Assembly (NCBI RefSeq): GCF_963675165.1 | Contig: NC_087387.1 | Location: forward strand, 3,498,990-3,562,989 | Direction: 5' to 3' | DNA from: Halichondria panicea | Lineage: Eukaryota; Porifera; Demospongiae; Suberitida; Halichondriidae | DNA length: 64,000 bases | Shown: positions 12,350 to 23,439 of the stretch, piece by piece | How positions within the stretch are numbered: position 1 is the stretch's first letter | Layout of the letters: each line of letters begins with the position of its first letter | Made by a program: the position numbers and the translations under genes | The notes under the pieces: model-generated | The model's database searches: none | Told to the model about the DNA's origin: nothing | The model's input: the letters and a program-made list of their open reading frames with translations, nothing else

Positions 12350-12585
12350 AATTCCCCTTAATTAACCCCCCCCCCCGAACGCTGATCACGGCTAGCCGGA
12401 GGAAAACTTAAAGCACACTCAACTAAAGGGGCGGGTGGGTGGGTGGGTGGGCGGGAAATATCAGTTTGCCTTCTTTTCTACTACCACGTGGTCCACCACG
12501 CGCATGCTCAACGCGCATGCTCAACACTCGACTTAACATACTTGGCGTTAACTACGTTTAATTGCATTAAACTACATTAAAATTG
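12350..12585. repeat. Solo DIRS-like terminal segment inside the CR repeat
   Basis: The block from gaattccccttaattaacc to gtttaattgcattaaac matches the segments at 38760-38970 and 45250-45300, which flank the DIRS-like element at 39-43 kb. Shared landmarks are cacggctagccggaggaaaa, aaaggggcgggtgggcggg and accacgtggtccaccacgcg. No coding part accompanies it, so it looks like a solo terminal repeat. It contains poly-C and (gggt)n runs. Confidence 0.55.
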
Positions 12586-12589
12586 TGAC

Positions 12590-12823
12590 TTCCTATATAC
12601 TCCAGCCTGGCAGGACTCTCTAAGCCTAAGACTGATCCCAGTCCACAGTGCATGTCTCGTGTGACATGTACCACTCAATGTACCACTCAATGTTTCAGCA
12701 TGCCATGTCTCCAGTGTTTAGCTATTGTGTTGCTGTGCTGGTCATACATGCTACATGTCACTAGCCGAGGGTTTGCACTCTAGTTTGTTTGTTTGTTTGT
12801 GATTGGCTTTTCTACTCACCTGG
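12590..12823 (+). repeat. CR repeat piece interrupted by an insertion
   Basis: Boxes 2 to 5 of the CR repeat run into actcacctgg at 12814-12823 and resume at 13918 with the same ctcacctgg. The insertion between them duplicated nine bases. Confidence 0.8.
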
Positions 12824-13917
12824 TAGCCTCGATCCCAGGCCGAGTTTTCGCTTTTATAACGGTTAGGCGAACAACTGGGCCTGGTACTAGTTGTCTGCGC
12901 ATGCGTCAGTCGTTCGTCAGATTCTGACGAATGGATATTCTCGTTCACTTTCGTGACATTTATATTCGTGTACTATCGTGTACTAGAAGTCAGTTCCCGT
13001 TTTATCATTATTTGGAATGGCTCTTAGCTGAAGCTTCTCTCTTCTCTGAAGCTTATTCTGAAGACTGAACAACAAGGGAAGAGGTATAAAGCTTTGTCAA
13101 GCTTGTTAAGGTCAGATCTTTTTGTGTGGGCCCTATGGCTATGCTATCAAGTCTTGTTCATGTTTGGCAAGATCTACCAGTATGTAGGTAGACTACAGTT
13201 TCATCACTAATATGGTGGATCAAGTGAAGAGTGTGAGCTAGAAAACTTGGTGCTGCCATTATCAGCTCGTCGACAATGACACTAACCTGTTTAATACGAG
13301 AAATTTAATATGTATAGATCTACACGTATTTAAAATGTCTACTTCTCTGTACAGGAGCAATGGCTAATATCCAGCTATCCCAACAGTGCTCCTCTTGGCT
13401 ATACTAACGGACGAGACTGGACAGTTTGAGGTAAGGGTTTAACCGTCTTTGGTTTCTTTTAATATTGTCCTATACTCACAGGACTGGAGTATGACCTGCT
13501 CATTCGAGTGTTGCTGGGTAGCTCAGAGACATCAAGAGAATCTACGTTTTCTCAAGCAAAATTTAACTGAGTTACGAGTTGGGGCCTAGAATCAGAGAAG
13601 TCCAGCAGCCTGCTAAATCTTTTTGAAACGTAATTTGAAGGCATTCAATCATCCTGAGTTGCCCTGGGTCACTGTAATTGTGCTGCAAGCACAACTGGCA
13701 ACTCCCCAGGCCTTTGTGAAGCAGCTCCCTATGTGCATCTTTTGTGTACTCACTCTGTGCATTTTCTGTCTACAAATTTCCATTATTGATTTATTAAATA
13801 TTTTTGCCGACCACAAATATACAATGAAAATTTGACGCATGCGCAGACAACTAGTACCAGGCCCAGTTGTTCGCCTAACCGTTATAAAAGCGAAAACTCG
13901 GCCTGGGATCGAGGCTA
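12824..13917. mobile_element. 1094-bp TIR element with 9-bp target duplication (TAGCCTCG family)
   Basis: The ends are perfect inverted repeats of 85 bp (12824-12908 and 13833-13917), starting TAGCCTCGATCCCAGGCC. The host bases CTCACCTGG occur on both sides (12815-12823 and 13918-13926). The inserted sequence splits a CR repeat whose uninterrupted form is seen elsewhere in the window, so both boundaries are exact. The interior has no transposase. It has exon-like pieces with splice-like signals at about 13353-13432 and 13482-13595 that I cannot name. Nine-base duplications are typical of Mutator-type transposases, so it was probably moved in trans. Identical TIRs argue for a recent insertion. 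Confidence 0.9.
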
Positions 13918-14110
13918 CTCACCTGGATGCCACAGCACTGCGTTAGCCTTCACACAACAATATCTTGATTTAAATAGTGACAGATTTTGATGTTAAAGCT
14001 TCTTTGTCGAGCAAAAGCTAAGAAGCTTGTGACTAGGTCTGCTTACCTGGATGTTCTAGCACTGCATGAGTAGCCTCCACACAATAAGTGGATAGTGGCA
14101 GCTTTCAGAG
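13918..14110 (+). repeat. CR repeat continuation
   Basis: Boxes 5 and 6 resume immediately after the inserted element: actcacctggatgcc, then tttaaatagtgacag, then gtctgcttacctggatgtt, ending with gatagtggcagctttc at about 14108, where another insertion begins. Confidence 0.8.
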
Positions 14111-15222
14111 CATGTTGGCTTTAATTACCGGATTAGCAACTCGGAGCAAGTTTTGAGTATAAAAAGAGCTGCCGTGGGCGCGACCTTTGACCCCTAAATT
14201 TCATTCAAGCCTTAGTAACGAGCTGTTGCGCAAAAGCGCTCAGAACCCATTCATACACACTGTGAACACTAAAAAAAATACACAAAGGAAGGGAAATACA
14301 TTCTTGGTAGTTTTCCAGAAGCAGAAACAAAAAAAATAAATGGCTGACAAATACTTTATGTATAGATACAGCAAAAGGCAATGCATAATAAAGGAATCTT
14401 AAATTTCATTCAAGCCTTAGTAACAAGCTGTTGCGCAAAAGCGCTCAGAACCCATTCATACACACTGTGAACACTAAAAAAAATACACAAAGGAAGGGAA
14501 ATACATTCTTGGTAGTTTTCCAGAAGCAGAAACAAAAAAAATAAATGGCTGACAAATACTTTATGTATAGATACAGCAAAAGGCAATGCATAATAAAGGA
14601 ATCTTTTCAGCTGCCATTGTGGAAATTCACCGAAAGTTCGATTCTGAAAAGGATTTATATGTACATCTATATCAAACAAATTCTTTACTATTAATAGGGC
14701 AAGTGGAGTGCATGCCACCAGACAGCGAGGCTCTCCTAATAATTATTGCTTGATACAGACCCAGGGAGACTGTCAACAGCAGTCGCAGTCCTTCAAAGCG
14801 TCCTCTTCGTCCATGAAAAATGAACAACAAAATTAATGTTAAAAAGCGAAAAAGCGTTCGCAGGTACCTATGGACTACTTACTTGATGGACTACTTACTT
14901 TATGTCCACATCTTCAACAACAACAGCATCAGTTTGTCACATCCTTATGTTGGGCAAATGCATCTCTGCAGCAAGATACAAATTAAGACTTGCACCCCCA
15001 GTTGGCTTCTTTTGAGGTTGAGAACAAAATAAAAACTTTTGACAGCCATTTTTTGTTTTTAGTTTGTGTCTACTATCTCGTGAGAGAGCGGAAGAAGGCG
15101 TATCAAAAGAAGAATGTAAAAATGTAAAGAATGTGCATTATAACTGTCAAGGGCGTCTTTTTGCAAGACTCAAGAATATTCATTGTTCATTTTTTGTTGC
15201 GCACGTCTTTTTATAGTCAGCA
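14111..15222. other. Unclassified insertion in the CR repeat with a 205-bp tandem duplication
   Basis: The CR repeat breaks after gtggcagctttc and resumes at about 15223 with tttaaagcttcgttgtc. The inserted DNA has short possible inverted ends (agcatgttggct versus agcatgctgact). Within it, 14193-14397 and 14398-14602 are near-identical tandem copies (from aaatttcattcaagcc to aaaggaatctt). A 102-residue minus frame at 14410-14718 and a plus frame at 14820-15032 are unrecognised. Confidence 0.5.
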
Positions 15223-16516
15223 TGCTCGTTTAAAGCTTCGTTGTCTAATAAAACCGAGCAAATTTGCGTCAACCAAGTAGAAAGCTGTATATACCAAGAA
15301 CAATGGAACAGGGTCACTAAAGCAGAAAGCTTGAATTATAGCTCCTGCTTTTAGCTGACTGGGATCTAGGACCATACTTCATTTGCTGTGATTTGCTGTG
15401 ATCCTAATCCACAGTGCATATAGCCTGTTTTCAAATGTTTCAGCATGCCTCCAGTCTGGTTTAGTTTTATTGTTCCTTAGTTGCGTCATACGTGATAACA
15501 ACAGCACTGCATTATATTTCTGGTTTCATGTCACCAGCCCAGGGTTTGCACTTTAGTGCTCTAATAGTAGTCTGTTGGTTTGTTACCCCCGCGGCCAGCG
15601 GGGTCTGTTGGTTTATTTGTCTGTTTGTCACGACTCACCTGGATGCAGCCTTCACATAACAATATCTTGTTAGCAGATTTTGATGTTAAAGTCTCTTTGT
15701 CGAACAAACTTGCCCGTTGGCAGCTGCTAACTACACGCGGCCTTTATTCGAGATACCCTATTTACATTGTGATTTTTCCACATGGGTTACTTACAGCTGA
15801 AGTGATCCTGTACCAGGAACAATGGAACAGGGTCACTAAGTAGAAAGCTAGAATTATCTAACTCTGCTGACTATGTATTTGCAGCTGAAGTGATCCTGTA
15901 CCAGGAACTAAAATTGTGCTGGATTCCAGCCTCTATAGTCCACAGTGCATGTCTCATGAATAAAAGCTAAAATTGTGACTGGTTGCTGGATCTCCAGCCT
16001 GGCAGGACTCTCTCTAAGCCTAAGACTCCAGCTGTGATCCCAGTCCACAGTGCATGTCTCATGTGACATGTACCACTCATGTACCCTTTCAGCATGCCAT
16101 GCCTCCAGTGTTTAGCTATTGAGTTGCTGTGCTGGTCATACATGCTACATGCATACATGCTACATGCACTGCATTTATCTCATGTCACCAGCCGAGGGTT
16201 TGCACTTTAGTGCTCTAGTTTGTTACCCGAGGCGTGTGGGCGGCCACGGGTATAGTAGTCTGTTGGTTTGTTTGTTTGTTTGTCTGCTTGTGACCTGGAT
16301 GCCATACTCACCTGGATGCCATAGCGCAGCGCTGCGTTTGCAGCATTCACAGAATAATATCTTGATTTAAATAGTGGCAGATTTTGATGTTAAAGCTTCT
16401 TTGTCAAGCAAAGCTAGGTCTGCTTACCTGGATGTTCTAGCACTGCGTTTACAGCATGAGTAGCCCCCACACAACAAGTTAGTACTTTTGATAGTGGCAG
16501 CTTTCGAAAGGCGATT
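15223..16516 (+). repeat. CR composite repeat, array 3 (+)
   Basis: Two full sets of boxes are seen: ccaagaacaatggaacaggg, tttcagcatgcc, catgtcaccagcc, (gttt)n with actcacctggatgc, ctgtaccaggaacaatgg, and again. At the right, boxes 5 and 6 lie side by side (16305-16420 and 16421-16505) and show that the two are diverged copies of one half-unit of about 100 bp. The array ends next to the 10.8-kb Mutator-like element. Confidence 0.85.
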
Positions 16517-16567
16517 AATAACAGGGCGAATTTTTATTTTGGGCTCAGTATTTTACGGAATCACGTA
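16517..16567 (+). repeat. Left 9-bp duplication and TIR of the Mutator-like element
   Basis: AATAACAGG at 16517-16525 is followed by the terminal inverted repeat starting GCGAATTTTTATTTTGGGCT and running to cggaatcacgta. It pairs with 27283-27324. Confidence 0.9.
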
Positions 16568-16800
16568 AAACAGCCAAAAACGGACAACATAATTATAATG
16601 ATAGTACAAAGGACCGCAGAAAACAGAAAGTAGTGATGGATATCATATGGATATGAATGAAGAGTTAACAGTTTAAAGTAAGTATTAGTCCTATCAAGTA
16701 GGCCATTGTTTACAGGCTTTAACTTTTAGGTTCAAATTGTGGACATTTTTTGGTCTTTTGGCTCTTCCTAAAAGTTGTGTTAAGTCTGTTTCAGGAAGCC

Positions 16801-19800
16801 TGTCACTGGAAAAATGGTCCTGAAAAAAATTGTCCGGGGACGAATTTTTTCAATGAAAATTTCGGTCCGGGGACTGAAATTTTCAGAAAAAATTGGTCCC
16901 CCCCCTGAAATAATCAGTCCGGCTAGACAAAAAGACGTCTCTGGACCAGGAGTGTATGTAGGGCAACCTAGGGTCCTCTCCACATCATATTACGACATAC
17001 AGATACGACATACAGATACGCACATACCCATGTACAGGGATGCAGTCACATAATATTCAGGAACTATAGCAGCCTTGCTTGTCAGCCAGGTGTACTAGAT
17101 AGAGCTGCATGCAGCATGTGAGGCCTCCACATTCTTAAGACTCAGTTTTCAACTGTTTCAAAAGAAAGATCTATTAACGATTGACAGTTTTACAGCTTGA
17201 TAAAATAATGTTACTAGACTATACTACTACATATAATTATAATGCCGAAGTTCTGTCCGGGAATAGATACAGATGGTAGTTTATGGACGGTTAACAGTTA
17301 CGTCTTAGTTCAAGACTAGTTTAGCACTGCACTGCATACAGTGCCAAACAGCTGATTTTTTGGCGGCAGGAACATTCACACAGGTGTCGTAATGATACCA
17401 CTCCTTGCATGTGCTGCATTCCACCCAGTTTTCCATAGTTGCCATCTCTGGCATTCTGCATAGGCAGTACACGGGGTATGTATCGATTGACACAATTGAG
17501 TCAGGAGCACGACGATACTTCTTAATTGGAAAAGGTAGTATTTGTTGCTTTTGAAAGCAAGAAAACAAGTGCTGCCTCATTTTATGTTGATTGTACTGGA
17601 AGCTTCCAGGTGAGTGGCCAAGAGCAAGAGCTGTTGCATTGGCTATAGCAAACAAGCCACAGTCACATCCTCCTCCCTGAATGTGTACGTTCATGAAGTT
17701 TAGAGTGATTTCTTTCGCCTCCGTATGCAACAAAGTTGCAATCTGAGCTTTGACTCCCGTGCTAACAGAACGATACATACTGTCATACACGTTAACCACT
17801 GGGTGAAGAGTGCCGATAGTAGAGACTGTGAGCCAATGGCCATGGTGATTGTTTACGACCTGTACGAACTCCCCACTTTCAACCTCGTATGAGAAGACAA
17901 TACCTTTGATAACATCCTGCAAGCCAGGAACTGCTGGAAACGCTCTTTTGAGAAGCTGTTGTGCTGCATTTATCAGATTGTCTGTCAACCATCCAAGTGG
18001 ATTTAGTAGAACTTCCCTGTCATAGACAGTTAGACGAAGCTCAGGTATCCAATACAGGATTTTAGTGGCTTTTGGTGTACACGTATCCACATCAATGACG
18101 TTCTTCTTTGATCGCTCAATGACTGCTTGAGGTATTTTGGCCTGCCTACGATGAAACATCCTCTTCTGATGAGTCGGCTTGAAGGAGGGTGTGATGCGAG
18201 GGGTCTTAATCAATTTCAGGGGTGCGCCACGAGGGGTTTGAATCGATTTCACACAAGGGGCCTCACTTGATTTCAAAGGAGGGGTCTTAATCAATTTCAC
18301 ACGAGGGGTCTGAATCGATTTCAGGGGTGTGACACGAGGGGTCTTCAGGGGTGCGACACGGGGGGTCTCACTTGATTTCAAGGAAGGGGTCTGAATCGAT
18401 TTCAGGGGTGTGACACGAGAGGACAGACGAGAAGTTGCCAGAGAGAGAATACGTCTCTTCTTGATTTCACCCTGAACTGTTGGAGTTTGAGATTTGGGTT
18501 GTTTTGGTGTGCTGCAAAACTGAGGTTGCGGTGTTTTGGATATCATTTGGCTAAGAGATAGCGGTGGTGCCGGTAGCAATTTTTCATCCTGATCAATAAA
18601 TGAGAATGATGGTTCATCTGACTGAAACAAGCCACTTGTACCATTGTGTGCTATTGGTGACAAACAATCTTGGGACTGATTAGTGGGACGGATAGAGTCA
18701 TCATGGGGGTGTAATTGAGCAATGTTCAAATGAGCGAAATCATGATGAGAGTCCAGACAAGTATTGTCCAATTGAGCGAAGTCCACCTTAGGGGAGTCCT
18801 CATCATGAGGGGGGAGTAATTCAGCAAAGTCCAAACGAGCAGATTCCAGGTGAGCGGAGTCCTCAAGAGGGGATTCCAGGAGAGCAGAGTCCTCAAGAGG
18901 GGATTCCAGGTGAGCGGAGTCTTCAAGAGGGGATTCCAGGTGAGCAGAGGTCATGTGAGCAGAGTCCTCAGGAGGAGAGTGAGCAGAGTCCATTGATCCA
19001 GAATCGCAAGTAGGTGGATCATTGTACGGCTTGAGATGGGGTCCTGACACTAGTACTGTCTTTGATCTATCGCTTATCTCATATGCACCTCGTGGTTTAA
19101 CAGAGATGATTTTGTAAGGGCCAGTGTACCTCTTCAGCTTCCCACCTTTTGTCTTTTTGCGAGTATGATTTAGTTTCAGGACTAATTGACCAACCATATA
19201 TCTCTCAGGCTGTGCATGTTTCTTATCATACAGTTCCTTCTGTTTCTTTTGGGCGGCAAGAATATTGGTTTTTGCTTGGCTCAGTCGTACATGATTGTGT
19301 TCACGAGTACGTGTAACATCTAGATTGGGCATTTGCTGCTGATACTCGCGAGCAGCTTGGTCAGGAGAAATGCTTGAGACTTCTACATCAATGGGAAGAG
19401 TAGCTTGACGATTGAACATGAGTTCAAAAGGAGTAAACTTCGTTGAATTATGACGAGAGGTATTGTATGCGAAAACACATGTGTCCAGGTAGCTACTCCA
19501 GGTTTCACGCTTGTTGGACACAAACTTCACTAGCATGTTTTGCAACGTCTGATTGAAACGCTCGTCCAAGCCGTTAGTCTAGAAAATAATATTATAGTTG
19601 AAAATACATTTTAAGTATAGGATATACCAGGAAGATATGCACCTATATATATCCTCCGCTATACCGTGATTACTTCGAGGCATAGCCAAGGGGTATATAA
19701 CCATGATATAGCGGAGAATATGATTATGTGCATATCCTCCGAGTACAAGTGCGATATAATTATAGTTTTAAAACTGTAGTGCATACCTGAGGGTGGTAAG

Positions 19801-21114
19801 GAGTTGTAAGGCGACGCTGGATCCCCAGGAGAGAACAGAGACTAGTGTCTAAATCATTGTTGAATTCACGTCCTTGATCTACCCGAGGCAGACCCATTCT
19901 CATAAATACCTGAGAAGGAAAAGTGTGTGATCATTATTTATTGCCCATGTGTGCGTGCATGCAGTGGGTGCATTGTGTATGTGTATGGCATTCATGGCAT
20001 TCATACATAATTTATACCTTGAACAATGATGTTGCTACTGATGATGCACTCTTGTCAGGTGTAGGAATAGCTTCTACCCACTTGGTAAAGTAATCGCTCA
20101 TGGTTAAGATGTAGCGGGAACCATCGTTAGCAGTTGGAGAGAGAGGACCAACAAAATCAATTAAACTGCACACGGATGGGGTGAAGTTCGGGCCTGCCAG
20201 TAGTTAGCTTTCGATTAACTCGCTGGCAAATGTCACAAGTAGACACCTATAAAATAAACACATAAATATTGAGGGAAGGTGTTCCTGTTTGAGACTTTGT
20301 ATACATGTAGGTGTAACAATAATACAGAACCAAGTTGACATCCCAATAATTAAAGGTATTGAATTTGACTATTATGTGCACTAAAATACAAGGACAGATA
20401 TAAGCAAATCTACTAACCATTTCTTTCACGTCCTTTACCATGCCATGCCACATGTAACGCTCCTTAATTCGGGCAAGTGTGCGAGTCACCCCCATATGTC
20501 CAGATGTTTCATCAACATGGCAAGCGAACAGTATTTTCTTTCTCTCTCTTCGGTTGATAATGTATCGGATCAACACATCATCCTAAAATATCGAGAAGGC
20601 AATAATAATTATATATAGGAGCTATAATACCAGACTGAGAATCGAACATAGATGACGCGTTATATATACCTAGAGATGGCCACTCCTGTAATGATTGTAA
20701 TTTCAACTACATTACAGATACACCAACTCACTCTGTCCTTTCTCTTGTGTTTGTACATCAAGTCACCATTGTTCACTACAAACTGCTTGGCCTTTCTTCT
20801 GATGACCCTTTTTCTTCCCTCTTTACAGTCATCAGGGTACTCCTTGGTGGTGACATAGTGGAATACCTCTTCTATCAGCTCTTCCTCCCCTGTGTGTAGC
20901 TCAAGCTCCATAAGAACAAACTTTTCAGCTGCATCAAAAGCTGTGCATGCATGCATTGATTTTATTATAGCCACATGGAACAGGCAACTCATTGCGCAGC
21001 TCAGGACTACTTTTTTCGAGGGCGGACCAACATTATCAGCTAAAAATTGGTCCGGGGGACCGAAAATTTCAGTCCCCGGACTGAAATTATCGGCAGACCA
21101 AAATTTTCGTGACA
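16801..21114 (-). mobile_element. Ginger1-like DNA transposon nested in the Mutator-like element
   Basis: The left end reads TGTCACTGGAAAAATGGTCC from 16801. The right end, reversed from 21114, reads TGTCACGAAAATTTTGGTC. AGCC flanks both sides (16797-16800 and 21115-21118), a 4-bp target duplication. TGT..ACA ends, 4-bp duplications and an integrase-type transposase with a GPY/F module define Ginger1 elements. Subterminal blocks built on ggtccggggactgaaatttt occur at both ends (about 16830-16930 and 21000-21100). The single gene runs on the minus strand with about five exons. The region 16945-17300 between the gene end and the left TIR is non-coding. Confidence 0.88.
17305..20911 (-). pseudogene. 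Ginger1-like transposase: integrase + GPY/F + Ulp1 + PHD, frameshifted
   Basis: Model exons on the minus strand are 20911-20732 (60 residues, ends KHKRKDR), 20582-20418 (55 residues, with HVDETSGHMG of the H2C2 zinc domain), 20246-20018, 19909-19787 (41 residues) and 19578-17305 (last 754-residue frame). All junctions have GT and AG. The catalytic triad is visible: D in LIDFVGPL, D in DQGREF, E in LDERFNQTL. GPYKII is the GPY/F module. Low-complexity SPLEDSAH and TPRVTPLKSI repeats follow. Then comes a C48 peptidase (GHWLTV, VYDSM, GCDCGLFA: His, Asp, Cys all present) and a C4HC3 PHD finger at the C-terminus. Exon 3 is 229 bp and needs a frame change between HPIRV and LIDFVGPL, with several residues missing there, so this copy is probably broken. 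The role is DNA cut-and-paste by an integrase fold; the protease probably acts on SUMO-like substrates. Confidence 0.85.
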
Positions 21115-21533
21115 AGCCTTTTCACTGGTCTTCCTTGGGGGGCCAGTTTTGTCCCTCTGAGTATCCCCTTTCTGTAGTCCGCCTGAGTTTACTTTGATAT
21201 ATTTCCCTGCCCTTCCATTTGACCATACAGTCCCTGTGGTACGTACATACATGTATAGATGGCATCCAAATTCTGTATAGTAATTCTGTGTAGTAATACA
21301 TTGTGCGCACTAATGTAGATGTTAAATTTGTGGTTAAAACTTACGATCTGACTTCCCAAAGTTATGTAGGGCATATGAAATAGCAGAATCGGGTGAGTGC
21401 GATGATTTCAGTTTAGTGTATGACTGAATGAATGTTATGATCTCCTACATCCATTTTTTCTGAAAGATCCTCCACAATTTCATTGAGTAATTGTTTGTAA
21501 TGTGTCCTGTCGTGTGTTTGTAAGCTATGGTCG
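21115..21533. other. Mutator-like element, non-coding part
   Basis: This is sequence between the Ginger1-like insertion and the SWIM region. Short frames on both strands have no recognisable domain. Confidence 0.4.
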
Positions 21534-23300
21534 TCATCCTCCTCGGCATGTGTCTTGAGGACCAAGCTCATGTTTTATTGTGTAATCGGTATCGGGGTGT
21601 TCCATCCCAGTATATGTGTCTTCAAGTAGATCTGCATAGAAATCAATTTCTTGTACACGTTGTTTCCCATGTGCAAGGATGGCTAGTATATGTCTAGTTT
21701 GCTTATCGTGTAGGGGGAGCATATTGATAGTCTTGACCTCAAACTTCTTGGCAAGAGCTGCTTGGTGTCTACAGGCAGCGCCTGTGCACCCTGTTGTACA
21801 TGAGCATGTACCAAGTTCCATGTCGGTCACATATTAAAGCAATCCAATATTAGGAATGTTTTCCTCTACTGTGTATGTTGAATCGCGGACTTGCTTCATG
21901 TTTACTATATTTAAGGTTAACTTAGAAAGCTCTCTGTACCTTAAGTTCAATCCTGGTTTGTAGCGACTGTGTGCTATATCTAAGAGCCTGCCTGCCTAAT
22001 AAACCTCCATTGTTGCTGTTATAAAATCAAACATTTGCACAAGGTTGTATGCCTTAACTCTACCGAATATGATCTCTTTAAGGACTCTAATACCAGCCTC
22101 AGCATAGTTGTTTGTGTTATTTCCCCGGGGAGAACAAGCTGAAGGAAGATTGTTACAATGATACCCCACTTGTATTAGCAATATGCCTGATGGCACAAGC
22201 GCACACCTTATTACGGCAATCGGGTGAGCTTGTTTTTTGTGACAGTACAGCAAGCTTGGATCGTTACAACTGCCCGACATTTATTATGAGTACATCAAGT
22301 TCAGCAGGGGGGATACCACTTGGGGTAGTTATCACATCTGGTGAATCAGAGACCACAATAACGGAGGCATTTTCATATCTAAAGACAGTAATGCCCAAAA
22401 AAAGCTTTTATGGGAGGAGTGGAAAAGGACCGGCTATGTTTATAACCGATGACTGTGATGCAGAGAAAAATGCACTTAAATCTACTTGGCTACATTCTAC
22501 TCAGTTGCTATGCATTTTTCACTATTTGCAAAGTTGGTGGAGGTGGCTATGGAATAGTGAACATAGTATTGAAAATGCTGACAGGCAGCCTTTGGTACGA
22601 AAACTGGTTTATACAACTGACGAAGCACATCTTGTAAAACAGTACAGCGACCTACTTTCACCTATGTCTACTGTATTTACACACAAAAGTACCCCCAGCT
22701 CATAAACCGCCTTAAGACATTTTGGAAGAGGAGGTCTGAATGGGAGGTCTGAATTCCTACTGCTGTAGAAATGCATTGCCACCGTCACTGCCATGTTTAG
22801 CATTATAGGTCTTAACCATTTCTTGCAGCTTATGGAACATGTGTTTGCCATTTGTCTCACCAAGGTTATGCACCCTCCACTTTCTGAATAGATAGTAAAC
22901 ATCTGTATATAGTGGGTTTAATGAGCGGACTTTCTCCAATTGTCCATCCTCTTTATCATATTGAATCCCTAAGTTGAGGTTATGAAGATGCAATGCTGAT
23001 GCCGGTGAGTGCCCTTGAGCAAAGTATGATTGAATTTTGTCAATTGTTTCACCACTCATAGGCCTAAAACTTAATGCTTTGGCTGAATGTATTGTATGAT
23101 TGTGATCCCAAAAAAGGGTAACTTCACAAGGGTGTGTTTTATGTTTTTTATTTATGGAATACTGTGTGTTGTGTACTTTAAGTGTCTGTTTTCTTGTCTC
23201 GAAGGTGCAGGTCTTTCTTTCTCGTTTTATTCGAAGGTTTGCGTTTGTGTTGACAGTGTCTTACAGTCTTGTACACAATTCTTTCTTGTACACAATTCTT
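21534..23300 (-). pseudogene. MULE transposase with SWIM zinc finger, internally inverted
   Basis: Minus-strand pieces: an N-terminal zinc-binding region ending LFWDHNHTIHSAKALSF (about 23110-23060), then GHSPASALHLHNL and LNPLYTDVYYLFRKW (to 22757). The catalytic middle lies on the PLUS strand at 22124-22743, with FCDSTASLDRYN (first Asp, about 22241) and MFITDDCDAEKNAL (second Asp, about 22445). The minus strand resumes at 22123 with NNYAEAGIRVLKEI, holding the Glu, then AHSRYKPGLNLRYREL and the SWIM finger CSCTTGCTGAACRH (about 21810-21770). A DDE triad split over two strands shows an inversion of about 620 bp inside the gene. There are further frame breaks near 22700 and 21840. It would cut the 9-bp-duplicating TIRs but cannot be made from this copy. 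Confidence 0.85.
22124..22743 (+). other. Inverted internal segment of the MULE transposase
   Basis: Both edges are visible. The left edge is at the palindrome ccccgggg (about 22121-22128), where the minus-strand frame GNNTNNYAEAG ends and the plus-strand frame PGENKLKEDCYND begins. The right edge is at a short direct repeat, gaggtctgaat, present twice at about 22732-22757. The segment encodes the DD part of the catalytic core. Confidence 0.75.
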
Positions 23301-23439
23301 TTTCCACTCGTCTTTGTTCCCCTACTTATTCTGTACGTAGTTTTTGTGTGATCATAAAACTCTTGTATCCACTGAATCCACTGAGTTGCTTCACTAGTGG
23401 GATGTACATTAATAAGAAAAACACTTGAAACTACAAAGT

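Noticed and set aside
18726-18926. Second minus frame within the Ginger1-like exon
   Set aside because: It is an out-of-frame reading of the SPLEDSAH repeat region.
22112-22705. A separate plus-strand gene of 197 residues
   Set aside because: Its content (FCDSTASLDRYN, FITDDCDAEKN) is the missing middle of the minus-strand MULE transposase, so I treat it as an inverted segment.
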